The translations under genes were made by a program, and so were the position numbers. Positions 48,760-58,079 of a DNA stretch of 64,000 nucleotides are shown in pieces. Under the pieces are notes generated by a model that was not told the DNA's origin, searched no databases, and saw only the letters and a program-made list of their open reading frames with translations. The stretch is from the IMG/VR virus record IMGVR_UViG_3300049855_000474, positions 89,376 to 153,375 of that record. One strand, given 5' to 3'. Positions within the stretch are counted from its first letter, which is position 1. Each line of letters begins with the position of its first letter. The DNA comes from a virus.

Positions 48760-51700
48760 ATGACATCTGATAAAAAACGCCTTGCAATACTGAGCGATAT
48801 GCTGTACGTGCCTTCTTCTGAGGTACGTAACGAGCATTTAAACGCTTACACCTATAAGTTCGAAAAAGTCACATACGAGAAACCCACTGACGTTACTCGT
48901 AAGTGTGCCAACTGTGAGTTGTGGAAGAAGCCCTGGCGGAATGCTGAGGGTATTGAGATGTATTGCCACAAGCTGGGATACACCGAGACCGATTATTGCA
49001 ATAGATTCAATCCCAAGCAGGTTCGCAAAGTAGAGGAATACGAGGTTACCACTTATAAAGAGGTAGCTAACGAGTATTATGCTTTTGGTCGTGGAGATCT
49101 AGGGAAAGTTGAAAGAGTCTTCGGTGATTTCGAAGTAGTTGACCAGAGGTCAGCCCCTAAGTTAGGCATTCCTCTCAAGTTGAAGGAGGGGAGGGTATTG
49201 CGACCTGACCAGGTAGCTGTAGCGGAAGAATGGCTGAAGCATGGGTATGGAATAATTAAGGCACCGACCGCATTTGGCAAGTGCTCGAGCAAATCAAGCC
49301 TAATCGCTACATCTGAAGGACTTATCCCTATTGGAAAGTTTGTAGATAAAATATTAGGAAAAAAATATACTACGATTAGTGGACTTGATACCAAAGAAGT
49401 AAGTCACTTAAACTTATACGTGACTTCTAATGGACATAAGGCGAAAATTTCAGATGTGTGCCGTAAAAAAGCGGTTACCACAAAAATTCAAACTAAATGG
49501 GGTTATTCAATAGAATGTACTCCAGAGCATCCCTTACAAACAATAACGGACAAAGGGTTAAACTGGCGAGAGGTAAAGGATCTAAAACCAAATGATTATA
49601 TCGCAATTCGTGGTTTTGATTTCTATGGATCTCCTAAAAATCTTGAAGAGTACAGCTACATAAATACATGTACAACATCCCCTAATAAAAAACCCATAAG
49701 ACTACCAACTACTATTACACCCTCCTTTTCCCGATTACTTGGAGCTTTAACCGCAGATGGTACCCTATCTATAAAGGGTAGTATAGCTTACACAAAAACA
49801 GAAGAAGCCTTGATAGAGGATTTCAGAAATAGCTTAAAACAATTTGATCTAGAGTTAGATACTGTTAAAAATAGAACAGTAGAACATAAAGTAAGAGGTG
49901 GAATAACAGCCTTTCAAGAACTACTACAGATTATAGGCGTGAAGCAAGAAACTGCAAGGTACAAAGAAGTACCATGGATTGTATTGCAATCAGGCAAAGA
50001 AATTGCGAAACAATTTCTTAAAGGTTATTTTTCTGGTGATGGTGAAGTGGCTCACGAACTATCCCATATCGAATGCTCTAGTGCTAGTAAGCAATTAATT
50101 GAAACTATACAAATAATGCTACTAGGCTTCTGTATCCCCTCAATAATCTACCCAAAACCCGTCAAGTTAGAACAATGGGATTGCGCAAGAGATTACTGGA
50201 GACTGTATATAGGTCCCGCCTTTCTGAAGAAATTTCAAGAAGAGATAGGCTTCATAGACAAAACTAAAAAATCTACTTTACTAGAAGCTGCTGTTGTTAA
50301 ATATGACAACAGAAATAATAGTGGTAGCGAGTTTACACTTCCCATAAGTGGTTTACTAAAAAAAGCATACCAAGCTTTAATACTAAATAAAGCTAAGGCG
50401 TATGAGACGTGCAAACAGTTTAAACACATATGGGAGCGTGGATCTCGTGTAGACCCAAGAACACTAAAGCGTTTTCTTGAATTATACCAAGATTATCAGC
50501 ATCTCCCGGAAATCGCCGTACTACAGGAAATATACGACTTAAACCAAAATCATGGTCTATGGTTTGTTGAAGTAAAAGAAATTACAGAAGGTGCTGAGCA
50601 GTACGTATACGATATCACAGTTCCTGAGGGGCATTGGTATGTAGCTAACGGAATAGTCAGCCACAACACTGTCTTGTGGTGTTACCTCGTTCAACACCTA
50701 GGGATGAGGTCATTGCTTCTCGCACAAGAGGTTCGGCACTTAGCCGTAGGCTGGGAAGGTCTATACGAGCATACCAACTTAGCGGAGTTAGAGGAAGAAG
50801 CTGGAGAGTTTCTCTGGGGAAAAGTAGGTCATGATACGTCCAAAGTAGTGACCCAAGTGAGAAACTCAAAAGGGGAGCTTGTTGACAGAGTAGAATTTAA
50901 GTTCAAAAAGAGCAAAGACCCAGCAAAAATCTACCCTATCACGTTCTCAACGTACCAATCTCTACATTCAGAAAAAGGTTGGGAAATACTACAAACAAAA
51001 CTGAGGGATTCTTTTGGATTTATTCACTGTGAAGAAGCCCATCACTCCGCAGCCGAGACTTTCCACCATGTAACAAAATCCTTCAATAGCTACTACCGTG
51101 GTGGTCAGTCTGCAACACCTACACGCAAAGACCAAATGCATTGTGCTACATACGATACAATTGGACCAGTAACCGCTTTAGCTACAAAGGAGCAGATGAA
51201 TTGTGACTTCACTTTCATTAATACTGGGGTGTACCTACCTGATAAAGTATTCAACGGGATGTACCCACTGACCAATGTTTTCAATTTCTTAGCTACCAAT
51301 ACCGACGTACAAAACTGTCTTCTACAGTGGATGAATTACGACATCCAATCAGGAAGGAAGCCTCTGTATATCACCGAGCGTAAAGCTGATGCCTTCTCGC
51401 TAAAGAGTAAAATCCACCTGTCCGGATATAACGTCGAGCTGATCATGGGTGGTCAGAAAATGCAGAAACAACAAAAAGAGTATTCCGAGGAACTACTTAA
51501 TGGCTCACTGCATTGTATTATTGGTACAAAAGTAATCAAAGAGAATTACAACATTCCACCATTGGATACTTTGTACCTGCTGTACCCAAACTTCGTGGTA
51601 GAGTCTGAAGAGCAGATGACGGGACGTATTCGGCGCTACGTTCTGGATGCTGAGGGAAACCAAGTGTTCAAGAACAAGCCTCTGATCAGGATTTTCACTG

Positions 51701-51852
51701 TCAACTCTAGCCAAGAAGTGATGAAAAAGTCGATCAACTTCCGGAAGAATTTCTATTACAAGATGAGCTTCGAAGAGATTCAAGTAGATACCACAGAACA
51801 CGAGACGGAGAAACCAGATGATCGTGTATCGAGCAAACTGAAAGATTGGTAA
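48760..51852 (+). CDS. SF2 helicase (UvsW-like) with intein
   Basis: 1030 residues, 568 after removal of the intein. The N-terminus has a four-Cys cluster (CANCELW ... CHKLGY ... DYCNRF). Helicase motifs: Q-like LRPDQVAVAEEWL, Walker A APTAFGK|T split by the intein, motif II HCEEAHHS (E-E-A-H in place of D-E-A-H), motif III SATPTR, motif VI QMTGRIRR. Likely unwinds branched DNA or R-loops as UvsW does. Without splicing the ATP site is destroyed. Confidence 0.9.
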   Translation: MTSDKKRLAILSDMLYVPSSEVRNEHLNAYTYKFEKVTYEKPTDVTRKCANCELWKKPWRNAEGIEMYCHKLGYTETDYCNRFNPKQVRKVEEYEVTTYKEVANEYYAFGRGDLGKVERVFGDFEVVDQRSAPKLGIPLKLKEGRVLRPDQVAVAEEWLKHGYGIIKAPTAFGKCSSKSSLIATSEGLIPIGKFVDKILGKKYTTISGLDTKEVSHLNLYVTSNGHKAKISDVCRKKAVTTKIQTKWGYSIECTPEHPLQTITDKGLNWREVKDLKPNDYIAIRGFDFYGSPKNLEEYSYINTCTTSPNKKPIRLPTTITPSFSRLLGALTADGTLSIKGSIAYTKTEEALIEDFRNSLKQFDLELDTVKNRTVEHKVRGGITAFQELLQIIGVKQETARYKEVPWIVLQSGKEIAKQFLKGYFSGDGEVAHELSHIECSSASKQLIETIQIMLLGFCIPSIIYPKPVKLEQWDCARDYWRLYIGPAFLKKFQEEIGFIDKTKKSTLLEAAVVKYDNRNNSGSEFTLPISGLLKKAYQALILNKAKAYETCKQFKHIWERGSRVDPRTLKRFLELYQDYQHLPEIAVLQEIYDLNQNHGLWFVEVKEITEGAEQYVYDITVPEGHWYVANGIVSHNTVLWCYLVQHLGMRSLLLAQEVRHLAVGWEGLYEHTNLAELEEEAGEFLWGKVGHDTSKVVTQVRNSKGELVDRVEFKFKKSKDPAKIYPITFSTYQSLHSEKGWEILQTKLRDSFGFIHCEEAHHSAAETFHHVTKSFNSYYRGGQSATPTRKDQMHCATYDTIGPVTALATKEQMNCDFTFINTGVYLPDKVFNGMYPLTNVFNFLATNTDVQNCLLQWMNYDIQSGRKPLYITERKADAFSLKSKIHLSGYNVELIMGGQKMQKQQKEYSEELLNGSLHCIIGTKVIKENYNIPPLDTLYLLYPNFVVESEEQMTGRIRRYVLDAEGNQVFKNKPLIRIFTVNSSQEVMKKSINFRKNFYYKMSFEEIQVDTTEHETEKPDDRVSSKLKDW
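49282..50667 (+). mobile_element. Intein with LAGLIDADG endonuclease
   Basis: 462 residues from Cys175 to Asn636 of the precursor. The start is C-S-S-K-S-S-L-I; the end is VPEGHWYVANGIVSHN followed by Thr as +1 residue. Block B resembles ECTPEHPLQT. The endonuclease has two motifs, LLGALTADGTL and FLKGYFSGDGE. Inserted exactly between GK and T of Walker A, a favoured conserved site. Base composition is more A/T-rich than the flanking extein. Both splicing and homing residues look intact. Confidence 0.93.
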
Positions 51853-51854
51853 TC

Positions 51855-52199
51855 ATGGAGGCGAGAATTAGGCTATTCTTCTCCAGTCTAAAAATCAATG
51901 TATTCAGTTTATTCTGCACTTGCTTTCATGCACTTACGATGATGCTGATATGGAACTGGCATGCTACAAAGTACTTAGGGTTCAAGCACATCTCCTACGT
52001 GGGTTCGTTTATCATAGTATTCTTTGTACGTAGACTATTTTCTCTTAGATTTTCAATAGAGATAAAATCGATTAAGAGTCTGTTACGTGACATAAAACCT
52101 TACGATGAAGCTCTTCTATCAGAAACTGAAAATATTACACTATTAGCAGAATGTTGCCTTTTGATAGTTGTCGCCTACTTGCTTACCTACATCATATAG
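51855..52199 (+). CDS. Membrane protein, paralogue 1
   Basis: 114 residues from ATG 51855. Three hydrophobic segments: about 10-33, 45-60 and a C-terminal AECCLLIVVAYLLTYII. Shares a W-N-W-H-A block followed by [IV]-S-[YF] with the next gene. Function unknown. Confidence 0.65.
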   Translation: MEARIRLFFSSLKINVFSLFCTCFHALTMMLIWNWHATKYLGFKHISYVGSFIIVFFVRRLFSLRFSIEIKSIKSLLRDIKPYDEALLSETENITLLAECCLLIVVAYLLTYII

Positions 52200-52205
52200 G
52201 AAATT

Positions 52206-52592
52206 ATGGAACAAGAAAAACCTTCCACAGTCCCCAAACTATCGACATGGAAACTAGCGGAAATAAAAGCAAGAACACTAGCTTTCGGGGCAGCTTGCAC
52301 ATTTGTAAACGTATACGTGGTATGGCAAGTGTGGAATTGGCACGCACCCACCCTGCTTAGAGCACAACAAGTAAGCTTTAGTGCTATCTTTCTGATTATC
52401 TGCTTACTCAAGACAGCCCTGCTAGGTCGGGTAGGTGAACAAATAAATCAGACTAAGCGAATGGTCTATGCACATAGCGGTGTCTGGTGGGATACAAGCA
52501 CTCGTGAGAATATCGACTTTCTTATCAAGAATATGATGATTCTGGGTTCGGCTTACATTCTCAAACAATACGGGTATTTAGTATGGTACTGA
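52206..52592 (+). CDS. Membrane protein, paralogue 2
   Basis: 128 residues, ATG 6 bases after its paralogue. Hydrophobic segments near 28-45, 58-75 and the C-terminus; WQVWNWHAPTLLRAQQVSF matches the block of the previous gene. Function unknown. Confidence 0.65.
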   Translation: MEQEKPSTVPKLSTWKLAEIKARTLAFGAACTFVNVYVVWQVWNWHAPTLLRAQQVSFSAIFLIICLLKTALLGRVGEQINQTKRMVYAHSGVWWDTSTRENIDFLIKNMMILGSAYILKQYGYLVWY

Positions 52593-52831
52593 AAATTCAA
52601 GGTTTTGATGATATAAGATTATGCCCAGGATGGGTTCAATATTTCTGGTCAGTAATCCTCTGTGATGGTCCTGATAGAACAGAATACAACGAAGTTGAAG
52701 ACATTCAAGTATTCATATTCGATATAAAGGAGACAGATATAGAATACTACCCTAATCTTGAGAATATCAAGGTAGTAAAAATTTGGGAGTTACCTGATGG
52801 TCCTGTTATGTACGAGGCGCACACCAAATGA
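52583..52831 (+). CDS. Unknown acidic protein, 82 residues
   Basis: ATG start 9 bases inside the membrane gene. Acidic and aromatic (VEDIQVFIFDIKETDIEYYP). Overlaps the next gene by ATGA. No motif. Confidence 0.6.
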   Translation: MVLKIQGFDDIRLCPGWVQYFWSVILCDGPDRTEYNEVEDIQVFIFDIKETDIEYYPNLENIKVVKIWELPDGPVMYEAHTK

Positions 52832-53169
52832 CTAGATCAAAAACTTGGCACGCGTTCTACCCAGAAGAACAATTAACAAACCTGGACAAAGCTTGGTATG
52901 AATTTCAAAAGTTTTTGGAATGTACTAAAAGATCCTGGTATTATCCATATCTACCTAGCAATATATACAAGCTAATAGAACTAGCAGATACTTTAAGATA
53001 TGAAGCTGGTTCCTATGGGCATCAAGCACAACTACGATACAAAGTGGCAGTGCTCACTAGCGAACTAAAAACTTACAAGGAAAACGCTACCAAAGCTAGA
53101 GAAGTAAAGGAGAAGTACAATAAGCTTCGACGAGAACGGAGTACGAATGCGAAAAGTAAAAAGCCCTAA
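52828..53169 (+). CDS. Unknown helical protein, 113 residues
   Basis: Helical with a basic C-terminal coiled coil (YKENATKAREVKEKYNKLRR). No motif recognised; coupled to both neighbours by overlaps. Confidence 0.6.
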   Translation: MTRSKTWHAFYPEEQLTNLDKAWYEFQKFLECTKRSWYYPYLPSNIYKLIELADTLRYEAGSYGHQAQLRYKVAVLTSELKTYKENATKAREVKEKYNKLRRERSTNAKSKKP

Positions 53170-53740
53170 CGAAGCGCGAAAAATCAAAGATGACCGAGAT
53201 GCTTTGTACTACGGGGCTGGAATACCAAGCATTGCTTGGAGTACCCCAAGAGCAAAACCGAAGTTTTCTCCTGTCATGGGTGAGGAGGATGATCCCGAAA
53301 TAAAGGTAGGAGTACAGATTCAGGATGAATGGTTCAAACAAATACTCACTGGAGACATGTTTCAGGATCCCTACCTGGTCTACCTCGCCTCCATAGATTC
53401 CGATGACTTAGCGTGTCGCTACGCCTATGAAGTAATGAAACAGGCTCTATCCAAAGACTTACGAGTGCAAGTCACAAACGCAGCTCGCATTGATAAAGAA
53501 GAGGTCAATGAAGAGACTGTGTTCATGTTGCATAATGTGTTCAAAGAAGCTAATCAGTATAGGACCCAGTGCATTAGGGACTGGATCACTGTTCATGACG
53601 ATTGTTTCAGGATCGTTGTAATAACTGGTATGGATCCTTACATCTTTAGCAAGATGGTGCATGTAAACCCGCATGCTATGTTTTTGCTGGAAAACTCCGG
53701 AAAAGTCAGAAGCAGCACACCCAAGAAAATCAGCAGATAA
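53147..53740 (+). CDS. Unknown protein before the DnaB-like helicase
   Basis: 197 residues, ATG with CGGAG upstream. Polar N-terminus, then a helical domain and a beta segment FRIVVITGMDPYIFSKMV. It ends directly before the helicase ATG, the place where helicase loaders or gp59-like proteins often lie; no ATPase motif is present, so that role is only a positional guess. Confidence 0.65.
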   Translation: MRKVKSPNEARKIKDDRDALYYGAGIPSIAWSTPRAKPKFSPVMGEEDDPEIKVGVQIQDEWFKQILTGDMFQDPYLVYLASIDSDDLACRYAYEVMKQALSKDLRVQVTNAARIDKEEVNEETVFMLHNVFKEANQYRTQCIRDWITVHDDCFRIVVITGMDPYIFSKMVHVNPHAMFLLENSGKVRSSTPKKISR

Positions 53741-55072
53741 ATGAAAAACTGGAATCTAGAAGCGGAAGTACAGGCAATGGTGTCTATACTTTCCAGCCCG
53801 AGCGACGAAGTAAAAAACGCATTAATCAATAAAATCAACAAGGATCATTTCGCCTACGCAGACATGATTACTGCTTTTGAGGTGTTCGATAAAGTCATCA
53901 AACAATCAACACATCTACCGACCCTAGAGACCTTCACACAGACGCCAGAAATCACCCCCAGTGTGGTTGAAGCTCTAAAGACCACAAATGTTGAAGTAAT
54001 TACCAAGTTAGATGACGCTAAGCATCTAATCAGCATTCTGGAGTATTACAGAAAAGTCCGCAGAAGTCTAGAGTTGGCAATGACTATTGTTGCCAAAACA
54101 AAACCGGCAGAAGCCAAGCCAGAAATGACGGATATCGTTCTGGACGTAGAGACCGCTCTCAGTAGTCTCAACCAAGGCACAGCTGACCAAAAGATTACAC
54201 ATTTCGGTATGGGTCACAATGCCGACCACTTGATTGAGAATCTTCTCAACGGAGAACAACCCAAGCTAGTACCTAGTACTTTCATCAACTTCGATATTAA
54301 GGTAGGTGGTTTTGGTTGTACGGACTTCGTAATTCTAGCTTCCCATGCTAAGGGAGGTAAAAGTATTACTGCCCTCAATATGATCAAAAACCAGTACCTT
54401 CTCCACAACTTGAACGTGGCACTAGTATCCATGGAGATGAAAGAGGAAGAGGTCGTAGAAAGACTCCTGTCTTCACTTACAGGAATCGAACATCATAAGA
54501 TTCGTACCCGTACCTTCAACAAGCTAGAAGCAGAAAAGCTTAGGTTCGAGTGGAAAAGGTTCGAAGAACATGGAAAGAAGAACAATTGTAGGTTCACTAT
54601 CTGGGATACAATTCCTGGGCTAACCACTCAGGAAATCAAGCTGGAGTTCAAAAGCAGAGGTTACGACGTAATATGTATCGATTACATCAATCTCATGGGT
54701 ACTTCCGATAAAAAGCTAGCTGATTGGGAACGTTTATCTGTGTTAGGGCGTGAGCTGAAGCAGCTGACCAAGGAGTTGACTGCCCTAGTCATAGCTCCAA
54801 CACAAATGAATGATGACGGCGATGTAAGGTATTCTAAAGCCTTGAAAGAGCACGCCAATACTATCTGGAGATGGTTTTACAAGGAAGAACAACGAGCTAC
54901 CCATCAGATACGAGTAGATCAGCTAGTAGTCCGTGGATGGGAGGCGTTTCCATTTATGCTCCGTGAGGACTTTAACAGGTCTCAGATTATGGATGGATCG
55001 GCTACAGTACCAGAAAAAGAAGAAGGCAATAAAAGGAAAGAAGAACTTAAGAGAATGTACAAGGACGACTAG
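53741..55072 (+). CDS. DnaB-like replicative helicase
   Basis: 443 residues. Helical N-terminal domain (1-150), then the RecA-fold: Walker A ASHAKGGKSITA near residue 204-210, VALVSMEMKEEEVVERLLS, Walker B DVICIDYINLMGT, then APTQMNDDG. Unwinds the fork in a 5'-3' direction with the primase. C-terminal tail Lys/Glu-rich. Confidence 0.9.
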   Translation: MKNWNLEAEVQAMVSILSSPSDEVKNALINKINKDHFAYADMITAFEVFDKVIKQSTHLPTLETFTQTPEITPSVVEALKTTNVEVITKLDDAKHLISILEYYRKVRRSLELAMTIVAKTKPAEAKPEMTDIVLDVETALSSLNQGTADQKITHFGMGHNADHLIENLLNGEQPKLVPSTFINFDIKVGGFGCTDFVILASHAKGGKSITALNMIKNQYLLHNLNVALVSMEMKEEEVVERLLSSLTGIEHHKIRTRTFNKLEAEKLRFEWKRFEEHGKKNNCRFTIWDTIPGLTTQEIKLEFKSRGYDVICIDYINLMGTSDKKLADWERLSVLGRELKQLTKELTALVIAPTQMNDDGDVRYSKALKEHANTIWRWFYKEEQRATHQIRVDQLVVRGWEAFPFMLREDFNRSQIMDGSATVPEKEEGNKRKEELKRMYKDD

Positions 55073-55129
55073 AAGGGAAAGCTTGCCAAGCTCAAGAAGT
55101 TCAGGTACTATATAGGACTGGGTAAGCTT

Positions 55130-55516
55130 ATGACCTTCCGTAGTAATGATCCAAAACTGAAACGCGAATTTGAAAAGCGCAGGTTGGTTGTTATCAATAG
55201 ACAGCCTATACCTGCCAGCGATATTTGCGCGCATTGTTGGTACCAATCAAAGTGTGTAGTTCGGACTCTCCGAGGAGATAAACCTCACACCTGTTGTGTA
55301 TACTCACTTTTTACGAAAGAAAGCAAAAGCAGCTTCTCGCTGGAGGAGACAGTCGCTTACACCTGCGATACGAAGTGCGTTGAAAGACAAGCTTGGAAGG
55401 GCGATCCCGTCCCACATGACTCAAGCTACTGTAAAGATCACTGCCCTGTGTCAAAGTTCATAAAGAACGAAAAATCTAGTAATGAAATAGACGTTCCAAA
55501 AAGTGGAGATTATTGA
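55130..55516 (+). CDS. Cysteine-rich protein, 128 residues
   Basis: At least ten cysteines: ICAHCWYQSKC, HTCCVYS, TCDTKC and CKDHCP. Zinc or iron-sulfur binding is possible. Its TGA overlaps the ATG of the nucleotidyltransferase gene, so the two proteins are probably made together. Confidence 0.65.
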   Translation: MTFRSNDPKLKREFEKRRLVVINRQPIPASDICAHCWYQSKCVVRTLRGDKPHTCCVYSLFTKESKSSFSLEETVAYTCDTKCVERQAWKGDPVPHDSSYCKDHCPVSKFIKNEKSSNEIDVPKSGDY

Positions 55517-56595
55517 TGAATTTCGACGTTGAAAGCAGAACAATCCTCCTTGTAAGACATGGAAGCCATGCTTACGGCTTAGCCACACCGGCTAGCGATG
55601 TGGACCAGAAGGGTGTCTGTATAGAGCCCAAAGCGTACCACCTAGGATTCTTGCAGCACTTCGAGCAGCAAGAGCGGTTAGCCAACAAAGGACATGAGGT
55701 AGATTCCGTAATCTATTCCTTGAAGAAGTTTGTTCGCTTGGCTGCTGAGTGCAATCCAAACATCATTGAGGTTCTTCATGTATCCGAGGAAGATGTCCTG
55801 AAGATGGATAGCTTTGGTCAAAGATTGCGCGACCATAGAAACGACTTCATGTCTCGAAAGGCTATGCACACGTTCAGCGGATACGCATTTTCGCAGATAA
55901 AAAGGATAAAATCGCACCGCCAGTGGTTGCTGCGTCCGCCTACACACAAACCTACTAGGACAGAATTTCAGCTCCCGGAACAGACCAAGGTATCACCAGA
56001 CCAATTGGAAGCGGCTCTATCTGCTGTCAAAAAGAAGCTACAGCACTGGAAGCTGGAGGACATGTCGGATATAGAACCAGCTATCCGTCTCCTGTATCAA
56101 GAGACGTTAGCCGAGGTAACAGCCGAGATGAAGCTTTCGGCTGAAGAAATGTGGAAGGCGGCTGCTCGAAGCATTGGATTTGAGGAGAATTTCCTTCAGC
56201 TCCTTAATAAGGAACGGGCTTACAGGCATGAGACAGCCAATTGGAACAGCTATCAGGAATGGCTCAAAACTCGTAATCCCGCCAGAGCAAAACTAGAAAT
56301 GAAGTATTCGTATGACACGAAGCACGGATCCCATTGCCTCAGATTAATGCGAATGTGCAAAGAAATTTTGGAAGGTAAAGGCGTCATCGTAAAGCGTCCT
56401 GACGCTGAGGAGCTTCTTGCGGTAAAGCTGCACGGAACAATGAGATACGATGACCTCATGGAAGAAACCGAAAGACTCATCGGAGAATGCAAGCAATTGT
56501 ATAATATCTCACCGCTTCCACATTCACCAGATCGTAATATGCTAGACAGACTAGTGGTCGAGATGACAGAGCAATATCTGTCTCAATACGGCTGA
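55516..56595 (+). CDS. RlaP-type nucleotidyltransferase
   Basis: 359 residues from ATG 55516. RHGSHAYGLATPASDVDQKG holds the Pol-beta fold G-S motif (16-17) and the catalytic D28/D30; VDSVIYSLKKFVRLAAECNP continues the RlaP pattern. The C-terminal 200 residues are helical. RlaP (RNA-ligase-associated Pol beta) proteins are found in RNA-repair operons and large phages and are thought to modify RNA ends. No RNA ligase is seen in this window. The permuted tRNAs lie 10 kb upstream. Confidence 0.8.
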   Translation: MNFDVESRTILLVRHGSHAYGLATPASDVDQKGVCIEPKAYHLGFLQHFEQQERLANKGHEVDSVIYSLKKFVRLAAECNPNIIEVLHVSEEDVLKMDSFGQRLRDHRNDFMSRKAMHTFSGYAFSQIKRIKSHRQWLLRPPTHKPTRTEFQLPEQTKVSPDQLEAALSAVKKKLQHWKLEDMSDIEPAIRLLYQETLAEVTAEMKLSAEEMWKAAARSIGFEENFLQLLNKERAYRHETANWNSYQEWLKTRNPARAKLEMKYSYDTKHGSHCLRLMRMCKEILEGKGVIVKRPDAEELLAVKLHGTMRYDDLMEETERLIGECKQLYNISPLPHSPDRNMLDRLVVEMTEQYLSQYG

Positions 56596-56641
56596 ATCAT
56601 GTAAATACTGACCATATAGTTAGAGAAATTGAAGGTTTAAG

Positions 56642-57712
56642 ATGAAGTTAACGACAAGTACAGAGGCTCTGAAGAAAGCGATGGTTTCAGTCCAAGCTCT
56701 TATCTCAGAACATCAAGTCATTCTGAAAGCTGATAAAGGCTCCAATATTCTTACTATCGAAGCTGGGTCAGATGGTGCCTATCTTCGACAGAAGATTCCT
56801 GCTTCTGTGACTGAGGCTGGTGAGGTTGTCATAAACAGCACGTACATTAGTTCGCTACAGCTTGCCGAAAAGGTAGAATTATCAACAGTGAATGATAGCT
56901 CTATGAGCTTTACTTCTGGTACTATGAGCGGTGTTCTTCAAACACATCAAGCGGTCCAGAAGATAGCAGATCAACGTCCATTGAACGATATTCCTATCCA
57001 GATAGAGTTGTCTAAGGATATTGTGACAAAGTCTATAGCAAAGTCTAATTTCAATTCGGCTCTGACACAGACGCAAGAGGGCTTGCGAGTAAAGATCGAT
57101 GCCAATATTGCAGTCAGTATTACGGACAGCTATCGATGTTCCTTGTACAAGGAAAAGCTACCATTCCACAAGACTACCATTGATTTTCAGATCAAGCCTA
57201 CTATGTTGTCTCTTGCCGTATCAAAGGTCGAGGAGCAAGAGGTTTGGTTTGGTTTGGGTAAGGGCTTGATTAAGATCGCGTCTCCTTCGTTCGAGTTTTA
57301 TCACCCTACTATGCAAAGCGAGCCTACAGACGTAGAAGCTTGGTTGGAATCTATTGATCATAATACTCGTCTAGGAGAGATTACTACTAATGTTCAGGAT
57401 TTAATTAAAACACTCAGTGCTGTTACCAGCATCACCGGGGGTCCTGGGGCGGATGTAAAACTTATTTGTGCTATCAAAGGAAACGTACTACATGTAGAGG
57501 TAGCAGCTGCTCATGGGTCGGCTAAAGCCGATCTACAACTCATTGAGTCTTCCTGTGATGATTACAAGGTTGTACTTCACAGCAAGTACACAACAGAAAT
57601 GCTGTCTCTAATTAAAGATGGAGTTGTAAATATTGGACTTTACGAAGATATTATCATACTTTCCTCAGGTGATGGCAAATGCACAAACGTAGTCCCGACA
57701 GTCTCGATCTAA
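56642..57712 (+). CDS. DNA polymerase sliding clamp (DnaN-like)
   Basis: 356 residues, with the three-fold repeat of beta-clamps: KLTTSTEALKKAMVSVQALI at the start of domain 1, IELSKDIVTKSIAKSNFNSA in domain 2, and NVQDLIKTLSAVTSI in domain 3. Each is the helix-then-strand unit of a clamp domain. Tethers the polymerase to DNA. The C-terminal binding pocket motif is not obvious, so the partner specificity may differ from host DnaN. Confidence 0.8.
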   Translation: MKLTTSTEALKKAMVSVQALISEHQVILKADKGSNILTIEAGSDGAYLRQKIPASVTEAGEVVINSTYISSLQLAEKVELSTVNDSSMSFTSGTMSGVLQTHQAVQKIADQRPLNDIPIQIELSKDIVTKSIAKSNFNSALTQTQEGLRVKIDANIAVSITDSYRCSLYKEKLPFHKTTIDFQIKPTMLSLAVSKVEEQEVWFGLGKGLIKIASPSFEFYHPTMQSEPTDVEAWLESIDHNTRLGEITTNVQDLIKTLSAVTSITGGPGADVKLICAIKGNVLHVEVAAAHGSAKADLQLIESSCDDYKVVLHSKYTTEMLSLIKDGVVNIGLYEDIIILSSGDGKCTNVVPTVSI

Positions 57713-58065
57713 AACTATGGTATAATATACCGGAGTGGTGTATAGCTAAAACCAGCGATAATGTTTATGCAATTAGAGTTGGGCATGCGGTGACAGAACC
57801 TAAGATCGTTACAAGTTACGAAGATGAAAATATCAAATTATGTATTTTCAATGCGGAAACAAAACCTGTACTAGGTTACACTATATACACCAAGAAGACT
57901 TTCAATGTTATAAGAAGGGATTGGTATCTTTCTCTCATAGATCCTACCGTAGAAAACCATCATACACCAGCTATAATATACAAAGATGCTGAGGTATTTC
58001 TACGTAAGTTCAACGGAAAAGAAAATGCCAGCTACTGGCTTACATTGCGCTGGAGAACAACGTAA
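57679..58065 (+). CDS. Unknown protein, 128 residues
   Basis: ATG lies 34 bases inside the clamp gene; no closer in-frame start exists. Beta-rich with many aromatics (LWYNIPEWCIAKTSDNVYAI). No motif. Confidence 0.6.
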   Translation: MHKRSPDSLDLKLWYNIPEWCIAKTSDNVYAIRVGHAVTEPKIVTSYEDENIKLCIFNAETKPVLGYTIYTKKTFNVIRRDWYLSLIDPTVENHHTPAIIYKDAEVFLRKFNGKENASYWLTLRWRTT

Positions 58066-58079
58066 CTCAAGGATAGCTT

